Below are positions 26,190 through 37,673 of a DNA stretch of 64,000 nt, piece after piece. This stretch comes from Glebionis coronaria (taxonomy: Eukaryota > Streptophyta > Magnoliopsida > Asterales > Asteraceae). Each line of letters opens with the position of its first letter. Positions within the stretch are counted from its first letter, which is position 1. The notes beneath the pieces are model-generated. The model saw only the letters and a program-made list of their open reading frames with translations. It did no database searches and was not told the origin of the DNA. Made by a program: the position numbers and the translations under genes. The stretch covers positions 393,146,974-393,210,973 of the forward strand of contig CM046878.1 of the NCBI GenBank assembly GCA_025667525.1, read 5' to 3'.

Positions 26190-28058
26190 CTCCCCCATAC
26201 TAAACCATTGCCGTGTCCCCACGCAATGCTAGAATTAAGTATCATAGCACTTCTAAAATTCATTTTATGATGACATTTATTGAAGACATAAACTTAAATA
26301 AACTACTACACGCGTTTTAGACATAATGTATTGTTTTCATCACGGTTAAGTGACTTTTAGGATCATAGAACAAGAACACGTGAGTGCTTCGTTAGAAATA
26401 ATTTCTTCGTCCTCGATTTTCACCCAATTCCATGCTAAGCGTGTAACGAGATCATTGTTATTATAAGTTAGCAACACGATCACATCTCATGAGTGTTAAT
26501 TACGAACCTAAACTCCCTTATTCCTACTTGGTATCTCTTATATTTTATTTTTGTCTTAATGACCACGAGGATACATCATTGACTTATGCGTGAATAGAGA
26601 TTAAGTCTAAAAATAGAGTTTTAACGGTGTAACCAAAATCATTAAATTAATAATTCATCCTAATAGACAACGATGTCAAAAAATTAAGTCAACAAGAAGG
26701 ATCGATAAACACGGTTTTATAACGGTTTTGAACATGAGACTTATTACCATGACTTTTATTATCCGCCATCATCGGTGGTTTTATTATCATGGTTTACCTC
26801 CATCTTTTATTCAACTTCGCCATGAAGCTTTTATTATGACTTCGGTCTTGCCTTGACTTTTATTATCCGCCTCATCGGTGGTTTTATTAGCCAAAGACGT
26901 ATATCCTCACGCTAAAGCGAATTTTGGATCTTTAAAGCTTCAAAGATTAAGGCTTGATTCACTTTCAATTTGGGCATAGATTTTTCGGCCTTGTGAGCTT
27001 CAAATTTTTGCTTAATTTAGGTGAGCACTTGAAATCTTATTATTAGGTGAAGCTTTCGATTATTCGGGTGCCAATACTTCAAAACCGTGACGCTGGCGAT
27101 ACCTTAATGTTTTCCCAATTTAATTACATGGAAGCTACTAAAACAAATTAGAAACCAACAATAGTGACTAGACCGCTAAATCAATATTTATTAACAATTT
27201 ATTATACAATACCGTGGGGAGAATAAGCTAATAATTACTACTCATGAGATCGTGACGATTATGAGACTTATAAATAACTCTATCATTTCTTGTCCTCATT
27301 TAAGAGACTTAGCCTAAAAAGTTAAGGAATCGAAGCTAAGTGCTCAACACGCACGGTCGAGTCAAAAATTACTCTTATTCTCACCATCGGAAAACCTACA
27401 TTCGTGTCATAAACACTTATGAAAAATAAGAAAATTTTAAAATTTGGCCATTTTTAGCCTTATTTGCAACAAAACGATAACAAAAAGATGAATATTAGAT
27501 TGCGTGGTGACGTAAGCAAGGTGAAGTATCTACTCACCCCCATACTAAAACTAAACATTGTCCTCAATGTTTCGAGTCTAGGGGTGAAACACCCCCATAC
27601 TAGAGACGAAGTCGAATGCTTAATCTCGAGCATGGAAAGGGTAAAACGAATAACCTAAAAGCCGTTTATGAATTATGCTAATAAGATAAACGTTAGAACA
27701 TAAAAGGATATCATCGGATATCGGAATCTCCAAAGGCAACGATCGAAGCTCGAGTGATCCGTAAAACGAACACGAGAGGCTTCAATGATGACGATGAACC
27801 TAATAAATCACAATCACAAACAACCACGAAACAAAGGTTGGAAGAGAACAAGTCCCCTCGTTACATTAAACTAAGAAAGCGTTAATATTTACAAGGATAA
27901 GCATGGGAATCCCCCACGAGGCACCTTGTTTTTGATAACCGAGTCAAAATCTCGACTCGAATCCTCATAAATGTGATCATTTAGGGATAATTATGGTATG
28001 GTCATTTTTGATGGGGCTTACATGATAAACAAGGCCCAAAAGCAACCGGTACTAAGGA
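26190..28058 (-). other. 3' non-coding region of the gag-only Athila
   Basis: There is no coding sequence here. It contains the polypurine tract (complement ctcccccatactaaa, 26190-26204) and two further copies of the same tract (27535-27550 and 27590-27603). A perfect hairpin AAACATTG-tcct-CAATGTTT (27553-27572) lies between the two inner copies. Sequence near 27926 matches the region just after integrase in the second Athila. A set of 'cttttattatccgcc'-like and 'ggttttatta' repeats lies near 26755-26890. Confidence 0.7.
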
Positions 28059-31000
28059 CTAAGTCCTTTGATGATGCAAAATACCGGGATCGAAGATGGC
28101 GTCCTCGTTCTTATGGCATAAACAAACCAACGCCACTTCGACACGTGCCAAAACCTCAAAGAGGTAGAAGAAAAGAGATGAGAAGTAGAAAGGTGGGACA
28201 ATGGGTAAGTCAACAAAATGAGCTACTCGAGGTAGACTCGCACCAAGCAAACGAAAAGATTTTCCATTTATTGCATCGGTGGAAGACCGAGATTTCCCTT
28301 TACAAGCAATTCTGGGATCGTAAATCTCGTCCTCGGTGGAGAAATGTGAGGGAACATAAGGGGCTTCCCCCACACTAGATCCACGCCAACCATCGTCAAA
28401 AGGAGTAGACGAGGTGGTAGCACTCATAAAACGCGGTGATGACGGAGTTAAACATGTAGAAAAATCTTTTAAAACATTTTTAAAATATTTTCCTTTTTCA
28501 TCGTTTAAAAACTCTTTATGAAAACCCGATTTGATAATGTCGAAAATATTTGGCGTGTCAAATTCAAAATTAGTCGCGCTAAAAGTCCTCACATTTAAGT
28601 CGCGGTTAGGGGGTGGTGGATTATATAAGTTCTCAAAACGCCGATCAATAAAGAACACCACCCCCTCGGGGTCTACATACTCGTCATCTTCATGAACGTC
28701 GATCTCATCGATTTCTTCGTCATAGATAGGATTGTCAAACCATGGTTTGTCATTCCCCTCTTTGATGATTTTAGAAACTCTCTCGAAGAGATCACGATCA
28801 AGCACGAAACCATCATTCTTTTGTGGGGATCGTTGATAAGTTAGATCCTCACGAATGTGGTAAACGTCATTCTCAAATGAGGAGTGTTTATAAGGTAACT
28901 CCTCGAGTATGGGACTTGTGTCTATTGTGAGAAATTCATCGAACTCCTTAAAAATTTCTTCATCATCACAATCGTGAAACGAAGGAGGATCGATGATATG
29001 GTCATCAACGTTCTCGAATTCATCATCAAAAATGGGATTATGATGAAAAATAGGTTCGTATACGGAATTCGAGTACGTTGTGAAAGTGTCGTCATTCTCA
29101 TCATCATAAGAAATTTCCGACATGAGATCCTCCTCTTCATTTGAAGATTTATCAAAGGGTAAATCCTCGAAGATGGATGGCGGATTAGCAAGTATATGCT
29201 CGTTCTCGGCAAAATCACCATCGCCATCAAAGAAAGTGTCGATGTGAGCAAGTTCTCGAGTGGATTTCTCGAGAGTCACAACCATGGTCTTACAAGCCCT
29301 TGGGCTATGCCTAGGTGACATTTCTATGATGGGTGAGATTGCATTGGGTTGGGCCACTTCCTTAGCCTTAATGGGTTTGGGGCTAGGAGTGGGAGGCACT
29401 TCAATGGGTTTAGAAGTATGGGCCTCAAAGTCATGGTCCTTCGAAGGTGGTGAAGACGAGCCCATATTGGTCTTTGTCGTGATGGCACTAACGTCGCCCT
29501 TCGGAATTGGTGTTTCACTTTTTTCACTAAATATATTCCAAAGTGATTTTTCATCCATAAATTTACGCATCCCCTTTTGAATTAGGTACATGTATTCTTT
29601 ATCATTAAAATCATCATCTTTAAAACCGTTCTTCTTAATTCTTTCAAAACATGCGTCAAGCCTCATATTTTCCACTAAAGTTAACATTTTGAAATCATTA
29701 AGTTTAGAAACATTAGGTTTTGAAACCTCGTTTTTTTCATTGTCATAAGATACTTGGGATTTACTCGTGAAAAAGTCCACATTATCCTCCCCATATCTCA
29801 TAGTAAGTCTCCCCTTGTGAACGTCGATTACGGTTCGAGCCGTCGATAAAAATGGCCGGCCTAAAATAAAGGGACATTTAGGGTCACACTCGTAATCGGA
29901 TATAACGAAATCCGTGGGAAAAACAAACTTTCCAGTTTTAACATAGACATCCTCGGCTATTCCATTTGGTATAAGTGGAGTACAATTTGCAAGCTCGATA
30001 GTCATGTTCGTGGGGGTAAGTCTAGGCAATCTCATCAATTTCCATAGAGAATGAGGCATAAGGTTGATGCTAGCACCTAAATCGACAAGGGCTAAACATC
30101 CCCCAATCTCGAAAAGATCACAAGGTAATAGAAATTGGCCCGGATCCTCTTCCTTTCTCGGCATACGCCTTTTAGGTTTTTTAAGAAGGATCGATGCACA
30201 AGTTTCTTCAAGGGTTACTTTGGTGAGGTCGATGAAACTCTCTTTTTGAACCGTGTATGGAATTTGAGGTACACGAGGGTGTGCACTCTTTTCCTTGGTC
30301 ACCACGTTTAACCCCTCGACTTTAGAACATGTAGGCGTCTTAGAAGTCGAGGGCCGAGAGGAAGAAACAACTCTAAATCCATCAAGGTTAGGGGTAATCA
30401 CACGAACTTTTCCAATAGACGAGGCGGCTTTACATTGTTCCTTCGGATTGGGTACGGTGTTACTAGGTAACGTACTCGAAGACGAACTCGCTTGATTGCT
30501 CATGATTGCCGAAAACATCTTTTTAATCTCACTTTGACCTTGTTCAATTTTATTATTTTGACCTTTCAAAGTGTTGTAAAATTCGGTTTTCAAAGTACCA
30601 ATTTGTCCCTCTAATCGTCTCATATTAGCCTCATTCGCTTTCATATAATTTTGAAAATCGTTTGACGAACTATTTTGATTAGCATTAAAGTTCCCTTGGT
30701 TTTGATTACTTCTTTGAAAATTCCCTTGATTACCATTTGACAAATTGTTTCCTTGAGTAGCGTTGTTTTGAAAGCTCGAGTTTTGGTTGTTGTTGTTATC
30801 TCGGTTTTGCCAACTTAAATTACGACCCTGATTATAACCTCCTTGATTCGAAAAATTTCCTTGTTGATTATTTCCTTGAAAATTGTTTCGGTTTTGATTT
30901 TGAAAATTGTTGTTTCCATTTAACGCACTCACATTCGACGTTTGGCCATCCGTAGCCGCACACTCATAATAATTATGAGGTCCACCACAAAACGTACACG

Positions 31001-31934
31001 ATGTCTCAACCGCTTTCACCGTAGCGGGAGCGTCTTTCTTTTGCATCTCAATGAGAAAAGACGTAAACACATTCGTCAACTTATCGACTTTCACATCAAC
31101 TCTCTCAATATCGCGATTAGAACTACTAACCTTGGCGACATTGGCAACACTCGGTGCGTTGCGGAGTTGGTAAACCTTGGATCGATTCTTGATAATCATT
31201 AAAGCGTCTTTCGGAGTTTTGCACAAAAAATTGCCACCGACGGCGGAATTCAACGAATCTTGTTCTTGAAAATTAAGACCGTTGTAAAACGTATCGATTT
31301 GGTGCAACTCGTAAAATCCATGGTGAGCACATTGCCTAAGCAATTCCTTAAAATGATCCCACGCGTCTCTAAAAGATTCATTCGGTTTTTGCTCAAATCT
31401 CGTAATTTCATTTTTGAAAAACGTCGTCTTAGACGGTGGGAAAAAATGATTAACGAATTTGAAAACGAGATCCTTCCACGTAATTATGGAATTAGGTGGC
31501 TCTTTCTCGTACAAATCCTTGGCGGAACCATCGAGCGAGTACGGAAAAAGCATAAGCTTGACAATATCGGCGTCGACGTTCTTAAACTTTCTCGTGGCTA
31601 AAAGACGATCAAAATTCCGAATATGGTCGTGAGGATTATCGGATTCACGACCTCGAAACTTAGTAGCTTGGATTAACGAAAGCATTCCGCTTTTAATCTC
31701 AAAATTCTCCGCTTCGATAGCGGGAATTACGATCGCGTCTCCATAACCCTCGATGGGTGCTTGGAGCAATTCCATCATCGAACGATTGTCGGCCATCTCG
31801 TCTAAGGTTTCTTCAATAGCGATATTAGGAACGTCGGTTTCTAAATCTCGTCTACGTCGTCGATTCCTTCGATTACTATTGCGTCGATTCGAAGCGTCGC
31901 TAGAATTAGAATAATCCTTCGATCGAGTGCGCAT
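28059..31934 (-). CDS. Athila Gag-protease polyprotein, intact, 1291 codons
   Basis: This single open frame starts MRTRSKDY, a start typical of Athila Gag. Residues about 130-215 form the retrotransposon Gag (capsid) domain (WKDLVFKFVNHFFPPSKTT, FRDAWDHFKELLRQC). A CxxC-H-C knuckle (CTFCGGPHNYYEC) lies near 311, an Asn/Gln-rich disordered stretch at about 335-430, and a coiled coil near 440-490. An aspartic protease follows near 615 (ALVDLGASINLMP, with PFILGRPFL about 70 residues on). The remaining 550 residues are acidic and without RT motifs. The frame stops at 28059 and no pol follows. Gag could package RNA and mature itself, but cDNA synthesis and integration would need another Athila. 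The intact frame contrasts with every other ORF in the window. Confidence 0.92.
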   Translation of the reverse strand: MRTRSKDYSNSSDASNRRNSNRRNRRRRRDLETDVPNIAIEETLDEMADNRSMMELLQAPIEGYGDAIVIPAIEAENFEIKSGMLSLIQATKFRGRESDNPHDHIRNFDRLLATRKFKNVDADIVKLMLFPYSLDGSAKDLYEKEPPNSIITWKDLVFKFVNHFFPPSKTTFFKNEITRFEQKPNESFRDAWDHFKELLRQCAHHGFYELHQIDTFYNGLNFQEQDSLNSAVGGNFLCKTPKDALMIIKNRSKVYQLRNAPSVANVAKVSSSNRDIERVDVKVDKLTNVFTSFLIEMQKKDAPATVKAVETSCTFCGGPHNYYECAATDGQTSNVSALNGNNNFQNQNRNNFQGNNQQGNFSNQGGYNQGRNLSWQNRDNNNNQNSSFQNNATQGNNLSNGNQGNFQRSNQNQGNFNANQNSSSNDFQNYMKANEANMRRLEGQIGTLKTEFYNTLKGQNNKIEQGQSEIKKMFSAIMSNQASSSSSTLPSNTVPNPKEQCKAASSIGKVRVITPNLDGFRVVSSSRPSTSKTPTCSKVEGLNVVTKEKSAHPRVPQIPYTVQKESFIDLTKVTLEETCASILLKKPKRRMPRKEEDPGQFLLPCDLFEIGGCLALVDLGASINLMPHSLWKLMRLPRLTPTNMTIELANCTPLIPNGIAEDVYVKTGKFVFPTDFVISDYECDPKCPFILGRPFLSTARTVIDVHKGRLTMRYGEDNVDFFTSKSQVSYDNEKNEVSKPNVSKLNDFKMLTLVENMRLDACFERIKKNGFKDDDFNDKEYMYLIQKGMRKFMDEKSLWNIFSEKSETPIPKGDVSAITTKTNMGSSSPPSKDHDFEAHTSKPIEVPPTPSPKPIKAKEVAQPNAISPIIEMSPRHSPRACKTMVVTLEKSTRELAHIDTFFDGDGDFAENEHILANPPSIFEDLPFDKSSNEEEDLMSEISYDDENDDTFTTYSNSVYEPIFHHNPIFDDEFENVDDHIIDPPSFHDCDDEEIFKEFDEFLTIDTSPILEELPYKHSSFENDVYHIREDLTYQRSPQKNDGFVLDRDLFERVSKIIKEGNDKPWFDNPIYDEEIDEIDVHEDDEYVDPEGVVFFIDRRFENLYNPPPPNRDLNVRTFSATNFEFDTPNIFDIIKSGFHKEFLNDEKGKYFKNVLKDFSTCLTPSSPRFMSATTSSTPFDDGWRGSSVGEAPYVPSHFSTEDEIYDPRIACKGKSRSSTDAINGKSFRLLGASLPRVAHFVDLPIVPPFYFSSLFFYLFEVLARVEVALVCLCHKNEDAIFDPGILHHQRT

Positions 31935-32782
31935 GCACTAAGCGTAGAATGGGTGGTAGCAAAGAAGATTCTTTTTGCGGTTTTTCGATTTTTTCAATTT
32001 TTTTGGTTTTTGATTGTTTTTTAATTTTTGGATTTTTGATGTATTACGTAGACACAAATCTACAAATCTCCCCTCGAATCGATCTTCTCGATTAAAGGAG
32101 CCTCAAGGAATGAAAACGATCACGTGGAGTGAACACCTTCGATGACTTTAGAACGTTGGTGGAACACCAAAATGTTCAAGAGGGTTTAATCTTGAAAACA
32201 AGCAAATATATATGATACGTAGATAATACTTGGGCGGCAAACCCTCGATTAGCCCTCTTTCTCAAAACACGCACAAGCAAGCGGGGGAAACGAGGCGGCG
32301 CTAAGCACTTAAGAGCCTTTTTCCCTTAGGTCGTGAAATACAACCGCCTTATACCCACCTTATAGTTTGTGTTAATTGAAATTAAGCCTCAAGAAAGTAT
32401 TTATCTATTTTGCCTTTAAACTTTTGCTTTGGATTCGAATACAATGATCGAGTGATGAAATCCCGAATCAATGTTGCGTTTTCACGCTTTTGGAGTACTT
32501 GTATATTTATTGTTCTACGTAGTACAATATAGTAATATATTCACAAGAAAAACGAAAACGATAATGGGATATCTACAACATAGTAAAGATTGTTGTGTGT
32601 TTAATTTAGGAAAATTAAACACGTTTTATTTGGATACTATAATATATTAAGAAAAAATAACAAAAATGAGTATGTACTGTATTTACGCTTTCCAAAAATT
32701 GAAAAGCAAAAACGCACTACTCACACAAACACGATACTAATAATGGCACACTAAAAACACCTCCCTGGCAGCGGCGCCAAAA
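31935..32782 (-). other. 5' untranslated leader and primer binding site of the gag-only Athila
   Basis: No ORF is present. The primer binding site lies at 32764-32779, next to the 5' LTR. The preceding LTR adds about 3 kb of R/U5, so the full leader before the gag start approaches 3.8 kb. Confidence 0.7.
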
Positions 32783-35700
32783 TGATAGTAGTAAAAACAC
32801 GTCTTTTAGGAAAAAAGAGCGTATAAGTGCGGCAAGTATTAAACTCGATGATTTAGGAAAACCGACAAGTCGGATAAATGCGGGTTCGTTCTCGAAGGAG
32901 GTGTGTGGATTAATGTGCCAATATAAAAAATCAAAGTTTAGATTAGTGACGTTTTTGGTTTAGAAGAGAAAAAGTAAAGACGAGCTACGACTACGATTAC
33001 ACTACGACGTAATGACGTAAAACGATGACGTAATTACGCAAAACGTGACGAAATTAAAAATTAAACCTAAAAACTATTTAAAGATTAAAACTAAGTCTAG
33101 AATAATATAAATAAGAATAAAAATCCAATAAATATATTTTAAAACCTTTTATTAATTAAATATTCAAATTTTAATGCTAATTAAAGCCCTAAAATTAAAT
33201 ATAATTAAAAAAAGCTCAAAATATTGTTTTATTGAACTAATAACTCACTTATATTATTTAAAGACTAAAAAGTATTTTTCCTAAATTTTTAAAACTATTT
33301 TTCTAATTTTTAAAGGCTAAAAACAATTTTTAAACTAAAATAATGATAAAAATTAATAAAATAATGATAAAAATAAATTTTATTTTCCTAAAAATCTTTT
33401 TTTAACTAAATTAACAAGGGAAAAATGAAAATTAAAAAAAAAAATAAAAAAAATGGCTAAAAACAAAAGTACCCCAAAGTACTCCAAGGTGGAGTACTTC
33501 TGTGTTGTCCAAGATCCTACCAGACAACAGGCTTGTCCAACATTTTGTGTTGTCCGATATCGGACAACACTAAAAAAATAAAAAAAATTGCAGCGTTCTC
33601 GGACGACAAAGGGAAATGCTACTGTATGGATTTTGAGTTCGTTTTTGCTTGTTTCGAGTTCGTTTGTCGATGTTTTTGGGCACAAATGGCACCCCTACAA
33701 CCAGTGGGTTGTAGGGAGTCAAATACAAAACACAAACACAAATAAACAAACACAATTTCACACACCAATCAAACAATAAAAGGCTATAAGAACACGCTAA
33801 TTACAGAAAATACTTGTTGAACTAATAAGGCTGCATAGAGACTTTTGACTAACAAAAACTCAAGAGTAATCTACACAAACACGTAATTATGTTGTACCAA
33901 GCCCTAGGTTAATAAAAGACCTATTAGCTTCCAAGATTTCAATCCTTAATCACGAGTAACAAACCCTATAGCTACTGATTTTGTTTATGGCAGAAAGTGG
34001 CGGGCTGTGTAAGTTTCAAGCATAAACAGTGGGTTTAGTGGCAAATTAAGGTCTCCAAAACCTTGTGATCCTAAGAAACCAGCAGATTAACACACGCACC
34101 TATCCTTTATCTAACTAACAATCAAGATTTGAGGCATAAAACCTTCAAACGAGCCAATACTCTGTTGTACAAAGAGACAATGGGGTCTGCTGGTTTATAA
34201 TGACAAATAACGGGCTATTTCAGTGACGTTCAACGCACGTTTAAAACCACCAAATGCTATTCTAACCTAGATAACTGATTATTATACCCTAAACCTATTT
34301 GTGAACCAAGATTCCACAAAATTAAAACAAGATTAAGACACTTAATCACCCTATTCTGGCAACTGTGGACAGAATATGATATGTTGGACAAACGAACACC
34401 TACAGTGAGTTTAATCCAAGACTAAAAGCTTCTAAAAGGCCTCCAATACCTACTCCCAGATACCACAGCCCTACACTTTCTAATAACCTAACTAAAACCC
34501 AAATTTGGACAACCAAAACACATTAGTAAGACCCCTGAATCTGCTGATATAATCAGCAACAGAGAAAGGAGTCTGCTGACTTGGGTAGTACAAAAAAAGA
34601 GGTCTGCGAGTTTGTATGTTGAATCATTGAGCTAAGAGGGTAAATTAAACGCCACCCAGATTCTAACGCAACCAAACTGATTCAAAGCTTAAACAGAATA
34701 CTACCAACTAACCTACCTTCTAGCTATCTAACCAACACCAAAACGAATCTGTCAAACCATATCAAACCTACTGATTGTGTGGCAGATTTTTACAAAACCT
34801 TTCAATTTTTTTGTTCTCCTTCGTAAAACCTTAAACGAACTTTGTTTTTAAACTATCTAAGCCAAGAAAAGAATTACATAACCTGGGGCTGCGTTGTCAC
34901 CACAACCACCTAAATTCCTAAACCGAACAGTCCTTTTAAAAATAAAAAAATTAGATTTTGCCAAGAAATATTCTCCGAATCAACACCAAATCACTTCTAA
35001 ATTAACAAAGCATGACAGAATCGTGTAGAAAACACAATATGCGCAGAAACCTGAGGCAAACAAAATAACTAGCATACAACTTTCGCTCAAAAATTCGTTC
35101 AATTAAAACAATAAAAGGAGGGTTCTAAGCCGATACCTTATTTGATTCACATCCAAACCAAACTATGGTAGCTGATGCCATCTCCTATTTAGCCAAAACT
35201 GAACTATGGTTTTTGAGTAACCTTATGCAAGGAATGTGAACTGGTTGTTGATGGACCTACAACAGGACCAAACCAACAAATAAGAAAGGAAGGAGATGGG
35301 CGTCTTGCTGAGGACTTTTGCTCCTGCACAATGACACACTTCCAAATAACTTGGGCTACTATCAAGCTTGTTGTCAGCAAGTTGATAGTAGCTTAAGCTA
35401 CAGTAAGAACTTAACAAAAAAATAAGTAGAACAACTGAAAATCAATTTCCTTGAAAAAAAGAAAATAATCAACCAGTTTTGAAACTATATGAAACCAACA
35501 ATAACTTAACAAGATACTAAAACCTTGTGTAAACTTGATTTGTCAAATCAGTTTCACACAACTTTTTATCATCTTGAATCTTCAAAGTGTTTTTGATAAA
35601 ATTTCTTTCCAAAAAAAAAACTTTTGAATTACTAACTTAATAACAGTAAAGTAAACACACGAATTTGAGATAACTAAAAAACTACAATGGAACTCAGAAT

Positions 35701-36897
35701 AAACTTTGCAAATGATTTAGGGAAAAATGTAACTATTTTATTTCAATAAAAAACATACAAAATCTAAACTGGAACAAAGGTCACTCACAAGTTGAGGACT
35801 CTTTATATAGAATGGCTAAGATGATTCTAGAAATACAAGAAATACTAAACCCTAGCTTACAATGATTCCCGAATTTGCCCTTTGAGATTTTGAATTTAAA
35901 AAGTGGTCAATGAGTGCCATGTGATCTTGCTGTCCTTGACTCCATCTTGGCTGTTCATTTTTCTCTTTGGGAGAAAGAAACGTTTTTGAGCTGTTGATTT
36001 GGTCCAAGATGCCAGAGATGTACAATGTCACATGAGTTGTGTGAGCTGTGGGGGGGGGGGGGACAAGAGGGTGATACGTCCCTTTCTGGGCATGGGGTTA
36101 TGTTGAGGTAAAAGTGAATAGTAGAAATTAATAACCAATTTAAGTTTACCCTTTGATATTGTGATGATTAATTCTAGGTATTTTTAGGGTTTATGGGTGA
36201 GTTTTGGGGAAGATTATGTGTACAGTAATGGTAAAGTGGGAAAACTAGGACTGATTAATATTAGTTCAAAGTATTAATATTAAATGTGGGGTGAGTTTGA
36301 CTGGGGTTGAGGGGGTTTCGGGTATGGGATGGGTATTCAGTGGGTAAGGGTCGGGTTAATGGGTTGTTTGGTGGGTTTGGGTTTTAGTATTGGCAGAAAT
36401 TACCCCGATTGTTCTAAAAATTATGCATTTAAGGATTTCAGCAACCAACACTCCTTTTCCTTTGTTAAATGTTTGACACACTTGTCATTTTTGGCACATA
36501 CAATTAGCAAACTTTAGTCAAGGGCCTTTCTTGTCATTTGGGAATTCTTCAATGGTCAAGTATACAAACACTTGACATTTTAGGGACCTAATTGTATTTT
36601 TGAGATTTACAAGGGTATAAAATAACAAGTCTTCAATAGATGAGGGACCAATCTTGACAATATTCAAAACTTCAAGGACTTCTTTGGAAATTCATGATTC
36701 GGGTCCGGCTCTTCGTGCGGCTTCATTTCCCGTGTTCGTTATTGCTTCATTCTTGTGATCATTTGTTGATTTCACGATATCCGTACCTAAAATACACAAT
36801 GAACAAACACAAGCGTATATTTGGGTATTTTGACGATATTTTAAGCATTTTAAGCCCGATTTGGACGATGAGACTATGTATAATTGCAGTCTCAACA
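32783..36897 (-). repeat. Right (5') LTR of the gag-only Athila
   Basis: This is the partner of 22084-26189. TATA box CTATATAAA lies at 35812-35820 on the minus strand and points toward the gag ORF. It contains the three perfect inverted repeats described in the findings (33477-33499, 33547-33570, 33693-33716). It ends GTCTCAACA, one base different from the left copy (GTCTCATCA). The AAGAT duplication follows, and Tat gag resumes at 36903. Confidence 0.9.
35812..35820 (-). promoter_or_regulatory. TATA box of the gag-only Athila 5' LTR
   Basis: The minus strand reads CTATATAAA, conserved at 25100-25108 in the other LTR. It lies about 1.1 kb from the U3 end and would drive the gag-protease transcript. 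Confidence 0.6.
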
Positions 36898-36902
36898 AAG
36901 AT

Positions 36903-37673
36903 CCTTTTACTCTCCGCATACGGAATTACTCCGAGGACACAAAACGTCGCATGCCGGCGTGTGTCAAGACTTATGATAGAACTGGTGATCCGGATGATCA
37001 CCTCAAGATATTTGATACGCAGGCGAAAATTGAGCGATGGCCCATGCCTATATGGTGCCAAATGTTCAATTCAACCTTGATCGGTAATGCTCGTGACTGG
37101 TTTGAAGGACTTCCTCCGCGAAGCATTGATAGCTTCACTGAATTACGCACTGCATTCAAGAATAATTATACTCAGCGGAAGAAGTATAATAGGGACCCGG
37201 TCTCATTGGCAACCGTCAAACAACGGTCGGGTGAGTCTACGGAAGCCTTCACTGAACGCTTCAACGACGAGTGCACACGCACAAAGACAATGCCAGAACT
37301 CCTGAAAATTTCCGACTATATGCATGCCTTAACAGATAGGGAATTAATCATACGTCTCAATGACAAGCGTCCGGAGAGGTATGACGACCTCATGGAAAGG
37401 GTCAGAAACTTCATAAAGGGAGAGACCGCGGTTGTCGCGGCCTATCCTTCGAAAGGAAACAGCTACCGGTCGAACGACCAGTCCAGGAGACAGTCGGGCG
37501 GTCAAAGCAACCAAAACAATGGTAGGGGCTCAGATTACAAGAGCCAAAACAAAGGAGGACGACCGGACGATAAGTTTACCCCTTTAAAGATGTCCTACCA
37601 GGAAATCTTGCTGACGGAAGGGGCTAATTTTCCGAGGCCTGCCCCAATGACGACTCCGCTGGACCGTCGCTAA
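36903..37673 (+). pseudogene. Tat gag, C-terminal part with capsid domain
   Basis: This continues the frame from 22083. It carries a retrotransposon Gag domain (MFNSTLIGNARDWFEGLP, FTELRTAFKNNYTQRKKY, LATVKQRSGESTEAFTERF), then a basic Ser/Gln/Gly-rich stretch and a conserved 'FTPLKMSYQEIL' segment found before the zinc knuckle in Tat Gag. The frame ends at TAA 37671-37673. The same frame goes on with the knuckle (CEFHNDKGHGTEEC) at 37686 onward, so the stop is a nonsense lesion, not the natural gag end. Confidence 0.85.

Larger units (their letters stand above)
22084..36897 (-). mobile_element. Athila-like Ty3/gypsy element carrying only gag-protease (TR-GAG type)
   Basis: Two LTRs of about 4.1 kb (22084-26189 and 32783-36897) flank a 6.6-kb interior with a single long minus-strand ORF (28059-31934) for Gag and protease. 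The target duplication AAGAT (22079-22083 and 36898-36902) is perfect. The primer binding site TGGCGCCGCTGCCAGGG-like at 32764-32779 (tRNA-Asp type, as in Athila) adjoins the right LTR. RT, RNase H and integrase are absent. A stretch at 27926-27945 aligns with the post-integrase region of the other Athila (49516-49535), so the catalytic part was deleted from an Athila ancestor. Confidence 0.9.

Noticed and set aside
37671..37673. Programmed readthrough stop between Tat gag and pol
   Set aside because: The stop lies before the zinc knuckle, inside Gag, and other nonsense stops in the same element show general decay.
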